From contig NZ_JACHGE010000001.1 in assembly GCF_014202225.1 (NCBI RefSeq), forward strand, positions 415,320 through 479,319: a stretch of DNA of 64,000 nt, in the 5' to 3' direction. Each line of letters opens with the position of its first letter. The first letter of the stretch is position 1. Below, one piece after another: positions 9,686 through 17,225 of this stretch. The position numbers were made by a program, and so were the translations under genes. Source of the DNA: Algibacter amylolyticus. GTDB lineage: Bacteria > Bacteroidota > Bacteroidia > Flavobacteriales > Flavobacteriaceae. The notes beneath the pieces were generated by a model that ran no database searches, was not told the DNA's origin, and was given only the letters and a program-made list of their open reading frames with translations.

Positions 9686-10534
9686 TTATTCTAAGCTTAG
9701 CTGAACATATACCGGGAAATGATCTGAAGGGTATTTTAAATTAACGTTACTAGATAAAACACCATATCTTTTAACCCGAATTCCAGAATTTTTTGAAAGC
9801 ATTATATAATCAATTCTTCGTGTTACAGGTTCTTCAAATTTAAACCCATTAAATGTTCCATTAGAACCAAAAGTTAGTTTAGCTATATTTTTGGAATCAT
9901 TCATAGTTTGTTTTAAATCTTTAATTAGATCACTATTAGGTTCTACATTAAAATCACCCATAATTATAACAGGATAATTTTTAGAATTAAGTTCTTCTAT
10001 TTTATTAAGAATTAATTGCATACCCTGTTTTTGAGCTTCTGCTCCTTTATGATCTAAATGTGTATTAAATACCCATATTTTTTGGTTGTTACTGAGTGTG
10101 GTAAACAGGCCGTAAGTGCAAATTCTAGGGTAGGCGGCATCCCAACCTTTAGACACTTTATTTGGTGTTTCAGATAACCAAAAGGTATTTTGCTGCTCTA
10201 CTTTAATTTTTTTTGGGTTGTAGAAAATAGCTGAAAACTCTCCTTTTTCTCCACCATCGCGACCTATTCCGAAGGCTTTATAATCTATAAGAGCAGATTT
10301 TAAATCTGCCATTTGGTTAGGGCGCGCTTCTTGAACCCCTAAAATATCTGGGCTATAAAATAATATTTGCGAACTTAAAAATTGGCTTCTGTTTTTCCAT
10401 GCATTTTCACCATCTGAGGCGACATCTAACCGTATGTTATAGGTCATTACACTAAGGTTTTGACTTTTAATTGCTGTTTTACAACCAGAAAAGGCTAAGG
10501 CAATTACACACAATACTTTTAAATAATTTTTCAT
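9686..10534 (-). CDS. Endonuclease/exonuclease/phosphatase-family lipoprotein
   Basis: This 282-residue protein carries the full EEP motif set: MTYNIRLD, VQEARPNQM, NTHLDHKG, MGDFNVEP, RIDYI and SDHFPV, which supply the metal and phosphate ligands. The start ATG at 10534 (MKNYLKVL) gives a lipoprotein signal with Cys17 in FSGC; an upstream in-frame GTG or TTG extension would overlap the GH16 gene and is rejected. It begins 4 bp after the GDPD-GH16 stop, so the two are translated from one mRNA. EEP proteins hydrolyse phosphodiesters or phosphomonoesters (nucleases, sphingomyelinases, inositol-phosphate phosphatases). Being exported and inside a PUL, it is more likely to act on a phosphorylated glycan or glycolipid than on DNA; this is inference. 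Confidence 0.85.
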   Translation of the reverse strand: MKNYLKVLCVIALAFSGCKTAIKSQNLSVMTYNIRLDVASDGENAWKNRSQFLSSQILFYSPDILGVQEARPNQMADLKSALIDYKAFGIGRDGGEKGEFSAIFYNPKKIKVEQQNTFWLSETPNKVSKGWDAAYPRICTYGLFTTLSNNQKIWVFNTHLDHKGAEAQKQGMQLILNKIEELNSKNYPVIIMGDFNVEPNSDLIKDLKQTMNDSKNIAKLTFGSNGTFNGFKFEEPVTRRIDYIMLSKNSGIRVKRYGVLSSNVNLKYPSDHFPVYVQLSLE

Positions 10535-10538
10535 TTTA

Positions 10539-12131
10539 CTATATTTTTTGTTGAAAAACCCTAACGTAGTCAATTAGCATTTGTTGGGGGAAAACACTAT
10601 CGTCAATACCTTTTCTTCCTCCTAACATACCGCCTACTGAAACATTTAGAATTAAATAAAACTCTTGATCAAAAGGCCATTCTGCAGTTGTTTTGCGTTC
10701 GTTTTCAATATGATTATACACAACACCATCCAATATAAAATCCATTTTTTCGGGAGTCCATTCTATTGCAAATACATGGAATGTGTCGTAAGGTTTATTT
10801 ATAAAAATTTTTTTACCACGTTGGGTGCCTCTTAAATGATTGAAAGCCTTGGTGTGTATCGTTCCAAATATAGAATCTGGGTTAAAACCAACATGTTCCA
10901 TAATGTCTATTTCTCCGCATTCTGGCCAGCCCACTTCTTTCCTGTTATTCCCTAACATCCATATAGCGGGCCATAAGCCAACACCTTTTGGTAGTTTAGC
11001 TTTAACTTCTATTCTGCCGTATTTCCATGAGGCTAAGTCTGTGGTGTTTAATCGTGCTGAGGTGTATTGTGCAGTATCAATTTCTGTTATATATTTTATC
11101 CAGCTTTTCTTTTTAATTTCGGGGTTGTTAAAATCTTTATTTGCTATTTTTTCTTTATGTGCTTCAATAATTAAATGCCCTTTATCAACTCTAACATTTT
11201 TTAAGCTGTCTGTATAGTATTGTTTTTCTCTATTGCTTAAAAAACCATAATCATATGCCCATTTTGTGCTATCTGGTTTGCCATTATAATTAAACTCGTC
11301 GCTCCAAACTAATTTGTAACCTTTAGTGGTTGGGCTTTGCTTTATTTTTTTAAAAGTAAGTTCTGGTTCGTCTGTGGTGATATAATCAAAATTGTTAGCT
11401 AAAAGCCAATCAATATCATCAACTTTATTGGCTACCCATGCATTTAATTCTAAATTGTTTTCTTTAGCACTAGATATCCATTCTGGATGTATTTTGTATT
11501 TGTAAACTAGGTAGTCTAATCCTGAAATTCCATCTTCTTTTAATTGGTTAGGCGATTTTGAGCCGTCTAAATACTGGGTTTTAGCATTAGGGTCTAGTTC
11601 CTTTATTTTTTTTAATATACTATAACTAAAGCTTATGTAGGATAAAATGTGGCTTTCGGCCTTAAGTTCTTTTACTAGTTTTATAGTCTGTTCTGCTATA
11701 AGCAGATTTTTTTCTTTGGTTTTTGCTGGTTTTAGTTCGCAGACCAAACCGGTGGAGTCGTTATTTTTTAGACCAGCAGCTATATATTCTTTTAGCGTTG
11801 GTAAAGTTTCTCCGTTTGAAAGTTTAAATTTTGAAAGTTCGGCATATGTAGATTCTTCAATAACTAAAGAATTGTAATCTTTATCGTGAGTTACAACAAG
11901 TACACTGTCTTCTGTTATCCGAACATCAAACTCTGAACCTGTACAGCCTAATTTTATGGCTTGTTTTAATGATGCAATGGAGTTTTGTGGTAAATGGTTT
12001 GTTTTCCACGCACCCCGGTGGGCAATTACAACATTATTGGCAAACGCTATATTCTTTTTTGAGCTCGACTTGCAAGCTAGAAGACTTATAAAAATTAATG
12101 TTGAAATACATATGTTTTTGCAAATGCTCAT
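10539..12131 (-). CDS. GDPD-GH16 fusion lipoprotein (glycerophosphodiesterase plus beta-glucanase)
   Basis: Two catalytic domains in one 530-residue lipoprotein (lipobox LLAC, Cys20). Residues about 33-262 are a glycerophosphodiester phosphodiesterase barrel with His38-Arg39, Glu67-x-Asp69, His82-Asp83 and Glu132, the expected catalytic and metal residues; the usual PENT motif is PQNS. Residues about 272-528 are a GH16 beta-glucanase with WPAIWMLG and the catalytic EIDIME motif (nucleophile Glu407, Asp409, acid/base Glu412), typical of laminarinase-like members. The gene lies 101 bp after susD, behind an intercistronic hairpin, and 4 bp before the EEP gene. Exposure on the cell surface is inferred. 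The pairing suggests removal of glycerophosphate from a glucan coupled to backbone cleavage. The GDPD domain could instead act on lipids. Confidence 0.9.
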   Translation of the reverse strand: MSICKNICISTLIFISLLACKSSSKKNIAFANNVVIAHRGAWKTNHLPQNSIASLKQAIKLGCTGSEFDVRITEDSVLVVTHDKDYNSLVIEESTYAELSKFKLSNGETLPTLKEYIAAGLKNNDSTGLVCELKPAKTKEKNLLIAEQTIKLVKELKAESHILSYISFSYSILKKIKELDPNAKTQYLDGSKSPNQLKEDGISGLDYLVYKYKIHPEWISSAKENNLELNAWVANKVDDIDWLLANNFDYITTDEPELTFKKIKQSPTTKGYKLVWSDEFNYNGKPDSTKWAYDYGFLSNREKQYYTDSLKNVRVDKGHLIIEAHKEKIANKDFNNPEIKKKSWIKYITEIDTAQYTSARLNTTDLASWKYGRIEVKAKLPKGVGLWPAIWMLGNNRKEVGWPECGEIDIMEHVGFNPDSIFGTIHTKAFNHLRGTQRGKKIFINKPYDTFHVFAIEWTPEKMDFILDGVVYNHIENERKTTAEWPFDQEFYLILNVSVGGMLGGRKGIDDSVFPQQMLIDYVRVFQQKI

Positions 12132-12174
12132 AAAGAAATACAGAATTATAAGTTTATAAAATATAAATAATTAT

Positions 12175-12210
12175 AACACCTAAGGACAATTGTAGTTGCC
12201 CTTAGGTGTT
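12175..12210 (-). terminator. Intercistronic hairpin between susD and the enzyme genes
   Basis: Perfect 11-bp inverted repeat (arms AACACCTAAGG at 12175-12185 and its complement at 12200-12210) with a 14-nt loop, placed 22 bp after the susD stop. On the transcribed strand it is followed by TTATAATTATTTATATTTT rather than a clean U-run. It therefore looks like an attenuator or mRNA-stabilising hairpin that would let susC-susD be expressed above the enzymes, not a full terminator. Confidence 0.65.
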
Positions 12211-12232
12211 TTAAATAGGGTGTTATTAGGGT

Positions 12233-13843
12233 TTAATAACCATCATTTTGTGGAAAATCTGGACCTAATAAATCTAAATCTATTTGAGCAATTGGCCAAT
12301 TAATATAGTGTGGTTGCCAATTTGTTCTTGGGTCTTTAGTGCCTAAATTAGCAGGGAAATATTCTCCGTCGCCTGCGTAATTTGTTATTTGAAAATCTAT
12401 AACATCTTGTCCCATACGTTTTAGGGTAAACCAACGCTGACCTTCAAAAGCCAATTCTCTTGCTCTTTCATCTAAAATAGTTTGCTGGTTTACAGATGTA
12501 ACTGCTTTGGCACCAGCACGCGTTCTTACTGCGTTAATGTAAGGTAAAGGGTCTCCTGTAGATCTCATAATAGCTTCGGCTGCAATTAAGTACGTTTCTG
12601 CTAACCTATAAACTGTAATATTACTTCTGTTTAGATAAGAGTCTGGATTATCGTCTTCCTGGGCAAATTTTATGCATGATGGATGCATTCTTTGGTAATA
12701 CCTTGCGTAATCACTGCTAGGGTTATCTAAGTCTGTTATAGGCGCATAGTCATCTAGTTCTTCGCCAATTCTGTCTCCAGAAGTATAATAATATTTAAGT
12801 CTGAAGTAAGTATCATCATCTCTAGTGTCATTAGGGTCTTCAGCTAATAGATTTAATAAATAAAGGTTAGGTAATATACGAGAGAACCCTCTACCACCTT
12901 GCTCTATGTTTGCTTCAATACCAGAAATTTGAAAATATTGTGTTACATAATTTGCATTGATCATAGTGGTGTTTCCACCGCCTAATAAATCGTCTTCAGC
13001 TTGAATTACAAATAGCGATTCTGAGTTGTTTCTATCGCCATCAAAAACAGCTGCTGTGCTGGAAACTAAGCTATGAGGCGAATCTGGACCCTCTATAACA
13101 TCTAAGGCTTGGTTTTTAGCTTCAGTCCAATTACCTTGCCACATCGCTACTTTTGCTTTTACATGCTTAGCAGTGCCTTTAGTAACACGTCCAAAGGTAT
13201 TTGTCCACTCTAAGTTTTTAACTGCAAAATCTAGATCGCTATTAATAAGTGTAAAAATTTCTTCTTCAGAAGATTTGTCGTTCACAACATCAAATGCATT
13301 TTCAACGGTAACGGTTTCAGTAGTTACATAAATGTTATTAAACATTCTGTATAAATAAAAATAAGAGTGTGCTCTAAAAAATTTGGCTTCTGCTAGAACT
13401 TGGTTCTTAACATCTTCATCAATTCCTTTAGCAACTTCAGCCGCATTTATAATGGCAGTAGCTTTATTAGTCATGTTATAAAAGTGTTTCCAAAATAATG
13501 AAGAAACAAAGTTCGCGCCTTGGTCTACTGGTGAAACACCTCTTTCGTATCTGCCCATTAATCCGGTATAACCTGTTCTGCTAAAAGCTAAATCGCTTCT
13601 AGAAGACATAAGTACAGCACCCATAAAATCTTCTGTACTTTTTTGATAACGATCTCTTTCAAATTTATATAGACTTACAACTCCAGATTTTAATCCTTCT
13701 TCTGTAGTATAAATATAATCTGCATCAATTGATGTGCTTGGGTTTTCTTCTAAGAAATCTTCGCAGGAAACTGCAAAAAATAATAATATAAGAAGCAATC
13801 CGGATCCTTTTAATTTTTTATAAAAACTTTCTGTATTCATCAT
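12233..13843 (-). CDS. SusD/RagB family outer-membrane glycan-binding lipoprotein
   Basis: Surface lipoprotein that closes over the SusC transporter and binds the oligosaccharide. The 536-residue protein begins with a lipoprotein signal (AVSC, Cys27 from the first ATG, Cys26 from the ATG one codon later), then CEDFLEENPS, the classic SusD start. It has the helical repeat region, including LAEAKFFRAHSYFYLYRMFN near residues 150-170, and the C-terminal TYLIAAEAIMRS and RARELAFEGQRWFTLKRMG segments. It follows susC by 8 bp on the same strand. The ligand is not deducible by reading; the neighbouring GH16 and GH3 suggest a beta-glucan. Confidence 0.95.
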   Translation of the reverse strand: MMNTESFYKKLKGSGLLLILLFFAVSCEDFLEENPSTSIDADYIYTTEEGLKSGVVSLYKFERDRYQKSTEDFMGAVLMSSRSDLAFSRTGYTGLMGRYERGVSPVDQGANFVSSLFWKHFYNMTNKATAIINAAEVAKGIDEDVKNQVLAEAKFFRAHSYFYLYRMFNNIYVTTETVTVENAFDVVNDKSSEEEIFTLINSDLDFAVKNLEWTNTFGRVTKGTAKHVKAKVAMWQGNWTEAKNQALDVIEGPDSPHSLVSSTAAVFDGDRNNSESLFVIQAEDDLLGGGNTTMINANYVTQYFQISGIEANIEQGGRGFSRILPNLYLLNLLAEDPNDTRDDDTYFRLKYYYTSGDRIGEELDDYAPITDLDNPSSDYARYYQRMHPSCIKFAQEDDNPDSYLNRSNITVYRLAETYLIAAEAIMRSTGDPLPYINAVRTRAGAKAVTSVNQQTILDERARELAFEGQRWFTLKRMGQDVIDFQITNYAGDGEYFPANLGTKDPRTNWQPHYINWPIAQIDLDLLGPDFPQNDGY

Positions 13844-13851
13844 TTCTTTTT

Positions 13852-16800
13852 TTAAAATTTAACTCTTACACCAAAGGTGAAACTTGTTGCATCTGGATAT
13901 CCCGTATCTGCGCTTGAAAATGTAGATCTTATATTTACTTCTGGACTATAGCCTATGTAATCTGTATTTGTAAATAAGTTGGTTCCTGTTACATAGAACC
14001 TTATCATTTCTAAATCTAACTTGTCTGTTACTATTTCTGGTAACGTATACCCTAAACTTAGGGTTCTTAATCTTACGTAGGATGCATCTTTAACTGCTAA
14101 AGAATTTAAGTATAAGGGGGTAGAATCGAAATTTGCTCTTGGGTATGAATTAGATGGATTCTCTGGTGTGTAATAATCTACTTTAACACCATTAAGTTTG
14201 CCAGATATTGTTCCTCCGTTATTGAAATCGGATAAAAACGGGTTTACTTTTGTTGCGCCTTCTACAACATAAAAATCGACTAATAAATCGAAACCTTTAT
14301 ATTCGAAAGTTGTTGAGAATGAGCCAAACCAATCTGGGTTTTGATCGATAAATACACGATCTTCTGGAGTAATTTTTCCGTCAGGGCCAGATATTATATT
14401 ACCTTCATCATCAACACCGTTAACATCTTTAATTTTAATGTCTCCAGGGCTTAAGTTGTCTTGGGTAAGTGATGACTCTGGGTTGGCTTGAGCTGCGTTT
14501 TCAAAATCGTCGCCTTCTTGCCAAATACCATCAAAAGCATATTGATAAATAACACCTACTGGCTGTCCTACGTAGTAGTTATATGTGTCATCTCGGGTTA
14601 TTTCATCGCCATTACCATCTGTATATAGCTTAATAAGTTTATTTTTATTATTAGACCAGTTTGTTGAAACAGACCATTTAAAATCTTCTTTATTAATTAT
14701 ATTAGCTGTAAGACCTAACTCAATACCTGTGTTTTGTAATTCGCCAGCATTAAAGTATGTAAAGGTGTAACCCGTTGTAGAAGGTACTGCTCTTTTTAAT
14801 AATAGGTTTTTTGTTCTTGCATCATACCAGTTAATATTACCAGTTAACACTCTTTGGAAGAGAGAAAAGTCTAAACCAATATTTGCTGTTGTAATTCTTT
14901 CAAATTCTAAATCTGGATTTGGTAAAATTGTTGAAGGTGAAAAACCGGATGCCGATTCGCTATCAAAAATATAAGGTTCTGGATCTGCTGTAAAAAGCGA
15001 TGTATAAGGAATTCCTAAATCGTTTACTAAAGAACCGTAACTTAATCTTAGTTTTAATTCTTGTATAGCATCTACATTTTCTAAAAAGCTTTCATTATGC
15101 ATTTTCCAAGCAAAAGAACCTGCAGGGTTGTAGCTCCATTTTTTACCTACCCCGTTTAACGATGTGCCATCTGCTCTCATGGTACCTGTAAATAAATATT
15201 TATCCATTAAGGTATAACGTGCTCTGGCCATATAGGATAGATAGTTAATTTTATCGGAATCGCGTTCTACACTAAGGTTGCCAATAGCACTTGCAATACC
15301 ATTATATCCGTTGTCTTCGTTTGTAAATCCTTGACCTTCGGTAAAAGTTCTTCTTACATCATCTTCTTGTGCAGATTGTACCAGGGTAACATTAAACTTA
15401 TTGTTTTCATTTATCGCTTTATCATAAGTCAAAATGTTTTCTATTAAGAATGATTCTCTTAATCTGCTATCTATACGTGCAATTCCAGAAACATCATCAC
15501 CAGCAGAACTTAAAGACGATTGGTACTGTCCTCTTTCGGAAGTTCGTCTAGTCATGTTTGCTTTTAATTGATAGGTTAAGTTGTCTGTGATTTTCCATAT
15601 TGGAGTAATGTTCATAACAAAGTCATTTCCTGTTTCTTCGTTATTTTGCTCACGCAAATTCCATAATGGATTTACTGCAGATAACTCTTCACCACTTGGA
15701 AAACGTGCTATACTACCATCGGGGTTATAGGCACTACCTAAAGGAGAGGTTGTTATAACGTTTACGTTTGCAGCTCTGTCTGTATTATCATTTAAAAGGT
15801 TTAAATCGAAATTAACAGAGAATTTGTCGCTTATCTTTTGATCTACATTTAAACGTAGTGTTTTTCGAGTGTAACTTGAGGATGGAATCAATCCATCTTC
15901 TTTAAAGTAATTAATACTACCAAAAACCTTAGTTAATTCTGTGCCGCCGCTAACACTTATAGCTTGACTATTAACGAAGCCGTTTCGCATTAATTCATCT
16001 TCCCAATCTACAAAATTACCATTGGCTATGTTTTCTAATTCTATATCAGAAAAAATATCTTCATCATTTGGGTAAGAGTCATCAGCTCTGTTTGTTCTTA
16101 CAGCTTCACGTCTTAATTGTGTAAACTCTTCTCCGCTGTATACATCAAAATTACGCTCTATGGTTTTAGTTGTTACAAACCCATGGTAACTAACACTTAC
16201 TTTGCCTGCTTTACCACGTTTAGTAGTTATTAAAACCACACCGTTAGCACCTCTTGATCCATAAATGGCTTGCGCCGATGCATCTTTTAAGAATTCTATA
16301 GATTCAATATCGTCTGAGTCTATATCCTCTATGCCATCATCTCTAATAATGCCATCAACTACATAAATAGCATTTACATTACCTTCAATAGAACCTTGTC
16401 CTCTAAAAATAATATCAGATGTTCCACCTGGTCTTAATGTACCACCGCCTACATTTACTTGAAGACCGGCAATTCTACCTCTCAACATTTCATTAACATC
16501 GGATGTTGGTGATAGTGTTGCTTTAGATAAATCGGTTATAGCCACAGCATTTACAATATCGCTTTTCTTTTGTGTACCGTAGCCTACCACTACAACTTCG
16601 TCTAGAATGTTTTCATCTTGTTCTAACAGAATAGTTATTTGGTTGGAAGTAGTTTGGGTTTCTTTTGTTTTGTACCCTACATAAGAAATAACCAATATAG
16701 TTGCGTTGTTGTTTACTGTTAATGAAAATTTCCCGTCAAAATCGGTGGATACTCCATTACTAGTTCCTTTTACAAGTACTGTTGCTCCTGGTAAAGGCAT

Positions 16801-16929
16801 GTTATCTGATGCCGACAGCACAGTTCCTGTAATTGTTTGTTCTGATTGTGCTATTGCTCCTAATGAAACAGATAAACACAATATAAAGAACAGTACTTTA
16901 ATTTTTTGATAACAAATTTTAAATTTCAT
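13852..16929 (-). CDS. SusC/RagA family TonB-linked outer-membrane transporter
   Basis: Energised outer-membrane channel that imports the SusD-bound oligosaccharide. Of 1025 residues, 1-28 are a signal peptide, about 32-108 a carboxypeptidase-D-like domain (TVLVKGTSNGVSTDFDGKFS), then the TonB box region EVVVVGYGTQKKSDI, the plug (about 118-240, with DIIFRGQGSIEGNVNAIYVV and IYGSRGANGVVLITTKRGK), and the beta-barrel ending in a terminal aromatic FGVRVKF. It starts the PUL transcript with a -7 element 25 bp upstream, and susD follows after 8 bp. Length and order are normal for the family. Confidence 0.96.
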   Translation of the reverse strand: MKFKICYQKIKVLFFILCLSVSLGAIAQSEQTITGTVLSASDNMPLPGATVLVKGTSNGVSTDFDGKFSLTVNNNATILVISYVGYKTKETQTTSNQITILLEQDENILDEVVVVGYGTQKKSDIVNAVAITDLSKATLSPTSDVNEMLRGRIAGLQVNVGGGTLRPGGTSDIIFRGQGSIEGNVNAIYVVDGIIRDDGIEDIDSDDIESIEFLKDASAQAIYGSRGANGVVLITTKRGKAGKVSVSYHGFVTTKTIERNFDVYSGEEFTQLRREAVRTNRADDSYPNDEDIFSDIELENIANGNFVDWEDELMRNGFVNSQAISVSGGTELTKVFGSINYFKEDGLIPSSSYTRKTLRLNVDQKISDKFSVNFDLNLLNDNTDRAANVNVITTSPLGSAYNPDGSIARFPSGEELSAVNPLWNLREQNNEETGNDFVMNITPIWKITDNLTYQLKANMTRRTSERGQYQSSLSSAGDDVSGIARIDSRLRESFLIENILTYDKAINENNKFNVTLVQSAQEDDVRRTFTEGQGFTNEDNGYNGIASAIGNLSVERDSDKINYLSYMARARYTLMDKYLFTGTMRADGTSLNGVGKKWSYNPAGSFAWKMHNESFLENVDAIQELKLRLSYGSLVNDLGIPYTSLFTADPEPYIFDSESASGFSPSTILPNPDLEFERITTANIGLDFSLFQRVLTGNINWYDARTKNLLLKRAVPSTTGYTFTYFNAGELQNTGIELGLTANIINKEDFKWSVSTNWSNNKNKLIKLYTDGNGDEITRDDTYNYYVGQPVGVIYQYAFDGIWQEGDDFENAAQANPESSLTQDNLSPGDIKIKDVNGVDDEGNIISGPDGKITPEDRVFIDQNPDWFGSFSTTFEYKGFDLLVDFYVVEGATKVNPFLSDFNNGGTISGKLNGVKVDYYTPENPSNSYPRANFDSTPLYLNSLAVKDASYVRLRTLSLGYTLPEIVTDKLDLEMIRFYVTGTNLFTNTDYIGYSPEVNIRSTFSSADTGYPDATSFTFGVRVKF

Positions 16930-16953
16930 AAAATGGTTGTTTTAGTTTAGTGT

Positions 16954-16961
16954 CAAAATTA
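16954..16961 (-). promoter_or_regulatory. Promoter -7 element for the susCD operon
   Basis: Reads TAATTTTG on the reverse strand, a match to TAnnTTTG, predicting a transcript start near 16950 and a short leader of about 21 nt before the susC ATG. No TTG box stands at the usual distance, as would fit an activator-dependent promoter under the adjacent regulator (inference). Confidence 0.5.
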
Positions 16962-17225
16962 TAGTTTGATTAAATTTTTAGTCGGTATTCAAAATTAACT
17001 GTTTGTTAAAATTACCGGTAGAGACTGATAATTCAATAATTTTTAAGCCGATAAAAAACGAACATTGTATTTAAAACGTGCAGTAATTGTAAAATAATTA
17101 GCCAAAAACCCTATAAATACTATAATGTTTAAAAAACCATTAAATTTAGTTTAAGCCCATAAAAATAGAGGGTTTTAAGAGCTTGTAGTGGTAATGTCGT
17201 GGTAGATAGAGTGTCTGTAGTGTTA

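Noticed and set aside
10535-10573. Longer start for the EEP lipoprotein
   Set aside because: It would overlap the GDPD-GH16 coding end and put 13 residues before a complete lipoprotein signal.
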